Positions 35,193 through 45,357 of a DNA stretch of 64,000 nucleotides are shown in pieces; within the stretch, counting starts at the first letter, position 1; each line of letters starts with the position of its first letter. A program made the position numbers and the translations under genes. The notes below the pieces were generated by a model. That model saw only the letters and a list, made by a program, of their open reading frames with translations. It was not told where the DNA came from and searched no databases. The DNA is from Hawksworthiomyces lignivorus (taxonomy: Eukaryota; Ascomycota; Sordariomycetes; Ophiostomatales; Ophiostomataceae): NCBI GenBank assembly GCA_002917075.1, contig NTMA01000001.1, forward strand, positions 434,001 through 498,000. The letters are read 5' to 3'.

Positions 35193-36085
35193 GTTGAACG
35201 TGGTTTTTAGCGTAAGGTCGAGTCTTTACGCCGTAATTATGGTGCAAGTTCCCGCCCGATGTGGGGTTAGGAAATGAAGCCAGCCGTAACCAAGGAAGGC
35301 CAAAATAGAGGGGCAGTATTTATACAGAGGGTGAGGCTGATGAAAAAAATATTGTGTTCTCCTCGCCAACTAACTCCTAACATATAATAATATATATCCC
35401 ATTATAACGATAATTATTTAACTAAGGGGTTTCTGCCTTTCTCCTGTGTATTGTCACCTTCGAGGTGGATAATCTGCTCAATACACTATTTCAATCTGCA
35501 CATGAATCTTCTCTTGCAGTGGCCCTGTCCAAATAGCCTCTCGCTTTTTTTTTTTTTTGCTCTACCTCGTAAAACGCTCTTTTTTGTTTTCGTTGTATGT
35601 CCTTTTATCTATAGCCTGCGTAGCTTAACAGGGTTGATGTTAGGATAGTTCTTGTACTAAAGAAAATGCTTAATTCTACAAAGGTTATACCGCTTCTTGA
35701 TGATGGTGAGCATAGCAACTTTATTTTTATTGAAAAATTGTAGGTACATGCTCACAGAGCCACTCGGGCCACTTTTTTTTTTAAGAACCTTACAAAACTA
35801 ACTAATAACGTAACAACATGTATTAGAGTAAAAGGCGAATCGGGTATTATGAAAGTTTTTTTTTTAGTTATTTTATCAAGCGGTGTCTATTTCTTCTCGA
35901 TTGTATCCTCGTAAGGTACGTCTACTGACGATTGTTGAAAGAACAGATAGTAAGAGCTAGTACCTACAGTTGTATGCACTTAACACCTAAATTTCGCAGG
36001 GCGGAATTAACCAAACCTGATAACAGAAACCTCTTTTCTTTACCACCCCACACTCATTTGTTCTTCCAAGGAGGTTATCAACTAA
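35193..36085. other. AT-rich intergenic region upstream of the NLR
   Basis: Strongly AT-rich, with several T runs and ATAATATATA stretches near 35385. No gene is seen. The first ~200 bases should hold the receptor promoter. Confidence 0.55.
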
Positions 36086-36580
36086 ATGCTCAACATGACT
36101 ACAGCACTGCGCGTTTTAATCTCTGCCCCGACTGGCTCCGCATGGGATGCGCCTGACTCAGTTGTCCTTTATTCACTAGACGTGTTAAAAGAAAATAAAT
36201 TTCTCGAGTTTGAAGAAAAGCCGCTATATCAACTACTTGCTGTGGAGAGATGGCAACGCATTTTCGTAGTCTTCGACCTCTTTCATAACCAGTACGATCC
36301 CGATACGGCTCACCTTGAAGAACCTTCCTACCTTAATGTTGTGTATGTTTCTCTTGGAAGAAACAAACATGACACAGCTAGGATCGCCAGCGACGAAATG
36401 AAAGCCGACGTCAATAAGAAAATCCGTCAGTATCACGATTGGCACGGCTTTGACAGCCAACCACCCTTTTTTATCGACCACGCGAATGGCAATGTACCAA
36501 CATATCCCAATCCGCGTTCATTAATTCGTACAGCACCAGGAAATTCAAACAGCACGGCTAAGAGTGTGACGTCTTGTTAA
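36086..36580 (+). CDS. Orphan hypothetical protein, 164 residues
   Basis: I do not recognise this one. An ATG (or a second one at 36095) opens 164 codons in AT-rich DNA, where such a length is unlikely by chance. The predicted protein is soluble, with aromatic-rich strands (RIFVVFDLFHNQYDPD) and a charged middle; the last ~20 residues are Ser/Asn/Thr-rich. It could be a small accessory gene of the receptor island or a fragment of a larger one. No intron signals convincingly extend it. Confidence 0.4.
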   Translation: MLNMTTALRVLISAPTGSAWDAPDSVVLYSLDVLKENKFLEFEEKPLYQLLAVERWQRIFVVFDLFHNQYDPDTAHLEEPSYLNVVYVSLGRNKHDTARIASDEMKADVNKKIRQYHDWHGFDSQPPFFIDHANGNVPTYPNPRSLIRTAPGNSNSTAKSVTSC

Positions 36581-38120
36581 ATCTATTGTGTAATGGGCGC
36601 AGGCCCTGCGGGTGGCCCAGAGCGAGCCCAGAGCCACAGATCAGACTACGTAATTGACCAAACCGGGAACCCTGAGAAGCGATCGGCCGGGCTACCCACT
36701 GGTACACCAGCCCACTGGCGCACCTGACCGTGACGGGCCCTTATTCCAGTCAAAAGCTCTGCCCCTGGCTCCCTCGAGAGTGTCTTCCTTCTTCTGCATC
36801 TTGAATCTTTTCGTTCATCAGACCTATACCTTTGCCTCAGAGCTTTCCTGCGTACCCTGCCAGAGAACCCCTTATATATTGGACTTTACTACAAGGAAGG
36901 AGCAGGAGAAGGAAAAGCACAAGATGTACAACGCCACTCTCGAACAATACCCCAATAGTAGGTCGGTGGCATATAGATGCCAAATTAGAAACGATAGGTC
37001 TTCCTATTGATCAAGGCAATGAAAGAGGCTCATTAAGAGACCCATTTAAAAGGATATTTGATACTGGCCAGGAACACTGTTTTTGCGAAATTCTTGAATT
37101 AGAACAAAGATCAAATCACTCGGAGCAGGCTTTTCACATCATATTGAGATTTGGATCTAGCTTCCCTTTAAGTGACCTTTTTTTTTTTTTTTTTTTGGTA
37201 ATCTTGTACTCTGCTATGAACGACCCCTAATGCGCAATTCTGTGCAGAAGGAAGGAACCAAATCTTCGTGGCAAGTGGACGTAGACAGTAAAAAAAAGGA
37301 GACTAATAGAACGGAGAAAATTAGCAACATTGGGCTATGCATTCATGCACTGCTAGTAGGTCGAGCCGCTATGTCAGTAGCGATGCCACATTGACGTTAG
37401 AAGACACCATAGCCATGTGTAATGAGCGCCAAGACGCGTGGTCGTCCAGGGTAAGGCAACCAGAAGGTGAAGGCGGGAAGAGATACGACGGAAATTGTCC
37501 GTTATGTTATATGCCTTGTTGCTATTGCTTGCGTACATATTGTCGCATATTTTTTTAATGAGATTGTATAGCACACGGCGATAGGTGTACCTGTTTTCTA
37601 TTTCTATTCTTAGTAAAATGCGGTCATATTAAGCAATAAAAAATAGGTATTTGCATATAAGAGGCCATGTCCTTGTAGTTGTTCCAAATATGTCCACTTT
37701 TTGCTCTTTTTCTCGAACGTGATATGGAAACTATGGATATTCGTCTCATTGAAATAGGATGAAAATGGACAACCTGATCCCGGCTTTATGGGTCGGTTCG
37801 ACTTGCAAGATCTAACAGCTGAGAAAGAACCCAAAATTGCCCGCGCTGTTTTAACCGAATAGCCCCTTAATAACGGGACGACCTACACTCACAAGGAACT
37901 ATTTATATATGTATAACAGAGACGTTATGAAGAAAAGAGAACTACGCATATAAATAATTTTGCTGCTGTCTTGCAATTCACCATTTTTTGAAAGACTCTG
38001 CTGGCATGTAAGATGCTCTGCAAGGCTCTCTTTGCTCGTATGCTTCTAAGTAAATAAACTTGAAATCCGTCTAAGCACGATTTCAAATTACGCTACAAGG
38101 CAACAAAGGCTAAAGGAAGA
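36581..38120. other. Intergenic region with a possible broken exon
   Basis: A TATATAT box candidate (about 36873) is followed by an ATG at 36925 and 11 codons, after which a protein-like frame continues out of register at about 36955-37180 (reading RWHIDAKLETIGLPIDQG and onward). This may be a frameshifted gene. A run of about 19 T lies at 37178-37196. The remainder up to the GH43 start has no supported gene. Confidence 0.4.
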
Positions 38121-40659
38121 ATGGCAAGACAGTGGGTGTTGCTCCGGCTGCTGGCTATGCTGTCCTCGGGAGTGGCAGCACAAAAGGCAGGTGTGTTGCC
38201 TTCTGCCTCGTTGGATGCCGCCGCAGCACCGCCCCTACAGGCTGTGGAGAACAGCACCTACACGAACCCCATTCTGCCAGGCTTCCACCCGGATCCAAGC
38301 TGCATCCACGTCGCGGACAGCGACAGCAACGGCAACAGCCCGGGAACCTTCTTCTGTGTGTCGTCTAGTTTCAGTGCATTTCCTGGCATTCCTATTCACG
38401 CCAGCCGCGACCTGAGGCAGTGGACGCTGATCGGTAGGTACAAGTTTTGCTCATGTACTATCAAGAAATTGTTGTACTAAATCTGTCCAGGCCATGTGTT
38501 AAACCGCCAGGAACAGCTTCCAGACCTTGCTACGACCAATAGGTCAACCAGGTATACTACCTACTACGGATCCGAGTTCAGAAGCGATTTTAACTGACTT
38601 GGACAATTAGCGGCATATGGGCACCTACTCTGCGGTACTATGATGGAACGTTTTACGTTGTTACAAGTGCGTTGTGATATTTTTCATCTGACCGTATGCT
38701 TCGATTGCTCCTGCTTAGCTAACTCTTCCAGCTTTGGTTAAGGATGAGCGACCTCAGTCCGACCCGTCACGGTGGGAGAATGTAAGTTTAATACCACACA
38801 CGCCTGAAGCTGCTTTTGGCGGACGGAAACTACCGTGCTAATTCGATGCAGCTCATCTTTCAAGCCGATGACCCATATGACGCCTCATCATGGACAAATC
38901 CAGCCCGTTTCAAGTTCACCGGCTATGATCCATCGCCCTTCTGGGACGACGATGGGAGATCGTACATCGTGGCAAGTCACGCGTGGCAGGTGAAGTAAGC
39001 GTAAATACTCTCAACTTTCTTTTCTCTTCAATTCCAAATTGCTGACAGTGCAGGCCTGGTATTCAACTAGCAGAGATCGATCTTGACACTGGCGAGACCG
39101 AAAGCTGGAAGACGATCTGGACTGGCACGGGCGGATTGGTGAGCTGCTGAGATTTGCTTTGTGTTTCCTTTCTCTTTTCCTCCTTTTGGTCTCCATGTGC
39201 CCAGCTGCGAGCTGACTTGAGGTAATCAGGCTCCAGAAGGCCCACATATCTATCGCAAAGATGGATACTATTATTTGCTAATTGCAGAGGGTACGTTGCT
39301 CTTTGCTAATGAATTCCATATGCCATGCTGACAGGTTCAGGCGGAACTGGTCTGAACCATATGGTGACTATGGCCCGGTCCAAGAGCCTGGCTGGTCCGT
39401 ATGAGCCGCATCCAAACAACCCAGTGCTCACCAACGCCAACACGACCAACTATTTCCAGACTGTTGGCCACGCGGATCTGTTCCAAGATGCCGCCGGAAA
39501 CTGGTAAGCGACTTCTTCTCGCGTCCAAGCAGCACCGTATGGTAACTGACACCTATTATGTAGGTGGGCAGTGGCACTGGCGACCCGCTCCGGCCCGGCT
39601 TATGTCAACTACCCCATGGGCCGCGAGACGGTGTTGACCAGCGTGGCTTGGGGCAACGGGACATGGCCGCACTTTGCGCCGGTCCGCGGCACCGAGACGG
39701 GGCCCTTGCCGGCGGCCGCCGACGTGGACGACGATGACGCCGAGGACGGCTACGCCCGCGAAGTCAGCGGCGACGACATCGACTTCAGCGCGCTCCAGTC
39801 CCTGCCGCCGCACTTTACGTACTGGCGGCCACCGGTGGCAGACCGGTACGGGCTGGTCGTGCCGGCAGCGGCAGCAGCAGCAGCAGCAGCAGCAGCGCAC
39901 GGCGGCGGCAACATGTCGGCTGGAGCGAGCAACGCGACGGCCCTGCGCCTGCTGCCGTCGAAGCTCAACCTGACAGGGCTCGACGGCAACGCGGCAGGCG
40001 CCGGCAGCGGCGGCCAGACGTTTGTGGGCCGGCGGCAGCAGCACACGCTCTTCACGTACCAGGTGGACCTGGCGTACCGGCCGGCGGCGCGCGACGAGGA
40101 GGCGGGCGTGACGGTGTTTCTGACGCAGAACCACCACCTCGATCTCGGGATCGTGCGGCTGGAGGAGCCCACGAGGGCGAACGGGACGACGGCGCTGCCA
40201 CAGCCGCCGCCGCACACCAACGGCAGCACCACGCACGCTCCCGCTCCCGCCGACTCCAAAACCGGCACGTACCTGCGCTTCCGCGGCATCACCTCGTCGG
40301 GCCCGGCGGCGCAGCAGCTCGCGACAGCCGCCGTGACGGTCCCCGTGCCGAGCAGCTGGTACCAGGCGCCGCGGCGGCGTCGCTCATTTGCGGCTAGCGG
40401 TGGCGGCAGCGCGCCCCCGCTGTTGCAGCTCACGCTGCAGGTCCAGGCGGCCAACGCGACGCACTACTCGTTCGCGGCGTGGCCGACGGGCGCGCGGTCG
40501 CGGGCGCGCACAGTGGCGTGGGCGTCAAACGCGGCCGTCAGCTACGGGTTCACGGGCACGCTTCTGGGCGTGTACTGCACGAGCAACGGCGGCAACGGCA
40601 CGGCGCCGCTGTACGTGAACCGCTGGCGGTACATCCCAGAGGGGCAGTTTCGGGATTAG
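38121..40659 (+). CDS. Secreted glycoside hydrolase family 43 enzyme (beta-xylosidase / arabinofuranosidase type)
   Basis: GH43 enzymes remove xylose or arabinose from plant hemicellulose. Nine exons (38121-38433, 38491-38551, 38611-38666, 38732-38781, 38852-38994, 39054-39138, 39230-39290, 39335-39503, 39564-40659) give 677 residues with all phases consistent. A signal peptide covers about residues 1-20. The five-bladed propeller carries the general base D58 (NPILPGFHPDPS), the pKa-modulating D186 (YDPSPFWDDDG) and the general acid E239 (APEGPHIY). The large last exon encodes the C-terminal beta-sandwich accessory domain, interrupted by an alanine run from a GCA repeat and loops rich in Gly, Pro and Thr. 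The many short introns contrast with the long GC-rich last exon. The precise substrate cannot be told from sequence. Confidence 0.92.
39861..39898. repeat. GCA repeat encoding a polyalanine run
   Basis: About eleven consecutive alanine codons, mostly GCA, in the accessory domain of the GH43 enzyme. Confidence 0.9.
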
Positions 40660-41042
40660 CTGGGGTCGGGCAAGGAGAAAATAATGTCGAACGAATAGTC
40701 CGTGCTTTGCGGGGAAAAAGTGGTAGATAGTTTAGGAATGTCTAGTCGGTGTGATTTTATTCGACCTGAAAACGGGATTTATTGGATACCGTGATCTCCG
40801 ATCCCGTTTGTTTGGGGTTAAGGCTGCGTATACATAGTGTATACGCTGAACGCTATATAATAGAACAGAGGGGTCTCTCTCGATGTCCTTCGTATACATC
40901 GTATTTTTGAATCCTTCAGGTGCATTCAACTTACTTTGTTCTTTGGTGAACGAAATCAGGAACAAGAAGCAAAACTAGGCACGCTAGACAAAGTTCATTG
41001 CATGATAGTGCGCGGAGAAAGAAGCGAAGAAAACAAAACAAA
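40660..41042. other. Short intergenic region between tandem genes
   Basis: 383 bases between the GH43 stop and the methyltransferase start on the same strand. No further gene is seen. Confidence 0.7.
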
Positions 41043-42121
41043 ATGGCCACCTCTCTGTCAGATGCCGAGAAGAAGAAGCTTTGGGACAAGTTTCGGTATG
41101 CAGAAAAGTTGCCAGACAACATTGAGCCTATGCGCGAGCTGCTTGTCCGATACGGCAAGAAGAAGCCGGAAGAGCTCGATGACCACTTGTACAAGATTGT
41201 AAGACACCTTGGAGCTGAATTGACTGCATGTCGATCCCGGTTTGGGGACGCTTGGCATTTCCATTGCTACTGTGTGCGGACCGCGGGGGCGCAAACCCGA
41301 GCTGGCCATCAAGCTGACATTCAAACCCATCCCCCGCCGTCTAGCGCGAGAAGCTCTGGGCCGTCCACAACTACCCGTGCGTCGGGCGCTTCACGTTTCT
41401 GAACCTGGACGTGATCAAGGCGGTCTACTACGACGAGGTGCTGCAGCGGCTGAAGGCGGAGGGCAGCGAGGCCTTCCTGGACCTCGGCTGCTGCGTGGGC
41501 CAGGTGCTGCGCCAGCTGGTCTACGAGGGCGTCGACCCGCACCGGCTGTACGGCGCCGACCTGCACGCGGAGTTCATCGAGCTGGGCTACGAGCTGTTCG
41601 GCGACAGCCCCGCGACGACGCCGATCACGTTCGTCTCGGGCGACATCCTAGCCGGGGCAGAGGAGCCAGCGGAGCCGGCAGGTACGACAGAGGGCAGTAG
41701 CGGCGGCGGCGATACTACCACCACCTCAAAAAGTGCCTACGCAGCCCTCTACGACAAGGTGACGGTCGTCCACGCGTCCAACTTCTTCCACCTGTTTCTG
41801 TGGGATCAGCAGGTGGCCCTGGGCGCGCAGATCGTGCGGTTCCTCCAGCCGGCGACGCGCACGGGCGGCGACGGGGTGGCTGTCTTCGGCACCCACCTCG
41901 CCTGCCGGTCCGGGCGCGAGCGGCCGCTGTTCAGCGGCAGCCGGGCCAAGCGGTTCCTGCACGATGAGGCGTCGTTCCAGAAGCTCTGGGACGAGATCGG
42001 CGCGAAGACGGGCACGCGCTGGCGGACCGAGGTGGACGTGATCAGCGCCGGGCGGGCCAGTCCGCTGGACGCGGAGGGCGACCTCCAGTACGTGCGGTAC
42101 GGCGTGTTCCGCAAGGAGTAG
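41043..42121 (+). CDS. SAM-dependent methyltransferase, AusD/Trt5-like
   Basis: Exons 41043-41198 and 41345-42121 (phase 0, 146-nt intron) give 310 residues. The family segment KLWAVHNYPCVGRFTFLNLD is followed by the SAM loop FLDLGCCVGQ (about 96-105), an acidic GADLHAEFI and HASNFFHLFLWD. This pattern matches the fungal methyltransferases that methylate carboxyl groups in meroterpenoid pathways (AusD, Trt5, AdrK). Here no polyketide synthase, prenyltransferase or terpene cyclase lies nearby, so its substrate is unknown and it may be a stand-alone enzyme. A Thr/Gly/Ser-rich loop (about 155-175) is inserted in the core. The start is the ATG followed by ATSLSDAEKKK. Confidence 0.88.
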
Positions 42122-42631
42122 AGAGGGGACAAGGGGAGGTGCAGAGAAAGAAGAGGAGTGGAAAAAGAGAGAAGGCCCCAAATGGTGATGCGCGGCCAGC
42201 CTAGTTGCTCTAGTCCTATAGCGTTGTCAAAACATCGCGTGCTTGTCCGCTCATTCGGCCGACTGAGGCCATTGGCTTGGTGAGAAAATGTTGCGCGTAG
42301 TATTACGGAGTATCTTACCTGTATTAACTTAATGCCGGTGGCCACCTGTAGGGCGGCAGCATTAAGGCGTCATGGCCTTGTAGAACATGAATACCAGCGT
42401 CGCAATTGAGGGGCTGGCAGTGGCGGCATTCGTAAAGCCGAACGGAGGACCAGTTGTGGTTGGTGCTGGTATAAATCCTCATGATCTCCGCGCGTTGGCT
42501 TGATGAAGCTATACGGCATCGCTAAAGAGTGTGAAGAAAAGCAGAGACGAGCTTTGTTTTACAGACGTATCATTCCCAAAGAGTACAGCTTGCTGGCAAA
42601 CCTTTAGATTGCCCGCATTTTAGCTGCAATC
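42122..42631. other. Intergenic region between tandem genes
   Basis: Holds a TACGGAGTA motif at 42304-42312. It should include the promoter of the next gene. No gene is seen. Confidence 0.65.
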
Positions 42632-43422
42632 ATGGCCGGCGATCCTTACAACCCGCCCGTTTCATCTTACCCGTCGCCGCTGGCCGGCTATGAGGGTCTG
42701 CCGCCTCTGAGCGATGAAAAGAACGCAGACGGGAAGAGTTTTGTTAATCCGCCGTCCACGAAGCTCAGCCCCGCCTACGAGGAGTTCATTGATCCTCTGG
42801 ACAAGGGTCGGCGAGGTGGATTGTACGTCCCAATTCCCCCCCTCTCTGCAGTCCGGATTCTGTAGCATTGCTGCATGCCGTGTGTTCAAAGTTTGCTCTA
42901 ACATGCGACCACCAGTGATATCCACATCTACTACTTCCAAAACAACGAAGAACAGGTGGCCTATGCCAAGGCTCTCTGGGAGCGCATCCGGCGCGAGTGT
43001 AAGTCGAAGGCTGTCATCAATGTGTCGCCTGCCTTTTGCGTCTATTTTGCTTCTCTTATATGCTTACAGATTTTGTTTCTTTTTTTTTTTTTTTGGTGCA
43101 TGCAGTCCCCGAGCTCCGCATTTATCGTTTCTGGGACCGCCCTATCGGACCTCACCCGGTCGCCATGTTCGAGGTGAACCTGTTCACGCCGGCCCAGTTC
43201 GGCGCTTTCATTCCGTGGCTGGCCATCTGGCGAGGTCCACTTTCGGTGCTGGTGCACCCCAACACCAACGAGGGCGAAAAGGAGGGCGACGAAGTGCTAA
43301 AGGTCCTCGCCGAGCGCCGCAACCACTCTCAGCGGGCCATCTGGCTCGGCGAGCGGATCCCGCTGGACTTCTCGCTCTTCGACAAGCTGGCGGAGCTGAG
43401 GCGCAACAAAGCTCCACAGTAA
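42632..43422 (+). CDS. DOPA 4,5-dioxygenase family protein
   Basis: Members of this family (the fungal DOPA dioxygenase used in betalain pigment synthesis is the founder) open catechol rings with iron. Exons 42632-42822, 42916-42998 and 43106-43422 give 196 residues with consistent phases. The core begins DIHIYYF, with a first histidine, and continues through ELRIYRFWDRPIGPHPVAMF to LVHPNT, the second and third histidines expected for metal binding. An N-terminal extension of about 60 residues is polar and proline-rich. In ascomycetes, which make no betalains, the substrate is unknown. The second intron has a long T run before its acceptor. Confidence 0.9.
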
Positions 43423-45357
43423 GGCCATCCAGGAACTGTGTAATCTACTCTCTGTACTCTCTGGCATCTAATTTTCTTTGTGTCTGTGCTCTCACGCCGT
43501 GGTGCTTCGATTTTTGTTTATTTATTTAATGAACATAGAACAAAAAAGCCTTGTCAAGATGGCTGTGCTTCAATTCTCTGCAGCGCATGTGATGCTCTCC
43601 TCTTGTGATGACGCAGTTCTGGTACGAGTATATTGGGAATCAGAATCAGGAGGCAGGGAAGGTATCCCATGCCATGCAAGCTACAAAATGCACTTTGTTG
43701 TACTTCAAGATGTGTTCTAGATACGGCATCGAGCCTTTTCGCCGGGAAGACAACCGAGATGCAACCGAGGACGAATCTGCGCCAAGCGATCTTATCTTCG
43801 TATGCTTATAACTGCCAGTGATGGATCAACGCTCCATAATTTCAAGGTGAGTCAGAAATTCATGCGTTGAAGGAAGCGTTGTGGTCTGTCTGCTGAGCAT
43901 GCGGCTCCGATCTGTGTTGCACCCGCTGCCTCGTCGTATCATCACCAGCCAGCTCGACGAATTGCTTCTCTCTATATAGGTCGCATCGCCTGCCTCTCAG
44001 CCCAAGCAAATTGCGTGCAGCGACCCTGTGCGGCTGCTCTGTAGTCAGGAGACAGTGGGGGCTCCTTGCAGACACGTAAGACAGACAGGCCAGCGTGCCG
44101 TCATAGATGAATTGACGACAGAGAGAGCACTGCGCTGCAACGTGCGTCTTGGGAATCACTCCACCATGTACCCACTGTATATCGTAGTAGTGTATACAGA
44201 CTAACTACTCCGTACTCCGTATTAATATTAAGATTTTAGGGTAATGCTCTATGCCTCGTCGTATTGTATGCTTAATAAACACAGAGGCCATTATCCACTA
44301 TTATCATGTCATCACACTGTGGCACAGGCACTTTGGAGGGGAGAGAGAGGACCTAGTCGAGCCAGTCGAGCCAATGGAACCAATCTGCCAATTTCCTTGC
44401 CAGAGTGGCGTTTCGAGCATTTCGCCGGCGATACTGAGGACGAGGCCAGCAGGCCCGACATGCCCAGCAGGACAGTTCACTAGGGGGGCGAGGGGGAACT
44501 CATGGGGGAGTGGCGAGGCCAAGCCAACAGTTGAAAATGTGCCATCAATGATTGGACTGCCTCGCTGCGATGCATCTTACCACTCGCTGTCATTCAGTCT
44601 TCCGAGTGGCGCCAGGCCCTTTTCGGGGGGCCTGCTAATACAGGAATAGCCATCTGGTAGCTCGGTATTACAGTATACAAACTACGCAAGACAGGGAGGG
44701 AATGGGCGACGGACCCGCTAGAAAATTAGCGCTAACTCGGATCTGCCTTCCCTATCAACGTCACGACTTTTTTCTTTTAATGGAGAATTTCAGGCCCCAA
44801 AAAATCGGTACAGCCCACTCTGTAGCGAAATAAGCCGACAAACCCCAAATTCACAACCCAATCTCATCCAAGGACTCCAAGGCTGCGACCATGCGACTTT
44901 TCCTCACCGACTCTTGACTGACGGCTGTGGCACCCTGCATCGCGCATGTGTACAGTACAATACCTACGAGTACTCGCAGCAGCAGCCAGCCTTTCACGAA
45001 CAAAACTGTGACGTACAGATTTCACTGTTTGGTCGCTGTGCAGCATCAAATACATAACTCCCCCATCCCAACCCCCAACCCAACCGCAGTCCCTCCAGCC
45101 AACCGACGTCTAAACCCCATACCATCTGCTCTCTTACTGCATCAGCGCATTACTTCATCTGTCCCTGTCCTCTTGTTACATACTACTCTTCTGCTGTGTA
45201 CCACACTGAGACATACCTCACACTGGTACTGGACATACGGCAAATTTCCCCTTGACCAATCACCCAAATTATTCACCACACCCCCAACAGAGCCCTAGTA
45301 AAAAAATATCAATTCCTCTCCCCCCCTTTGAACCGCACAATCACGGGGATCTGCATC
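43423..45357. other. 1.9-kb intergenic region
   Basis: No supported gene. Two overlapping TACTCCGTA motifs lie at 44206-44221. The last 300 bases before the next start are rich in C and T on the + strand, like a fungal leader. Confidence 0.6.

Noticed and set aside
36581..36780. GC-richer patch in the AT-rich island as a transposon remnant
   Set aside because: No terminal repeats, target-site duplication or transposase fragment could be found.
38108..38114. GGCTAAA, a possible Xyr1/XlnR site before the GH43 gene
   Set aside because: It lies only 7 bases before the start codon, within the transcript, so a regulatory role is unlikely.
41043..43422. Part of a meroterpenoid cluster
   Set aside because: No polyketide synthase, prenyltransferase, epoxidase or cyclase lies within the window.
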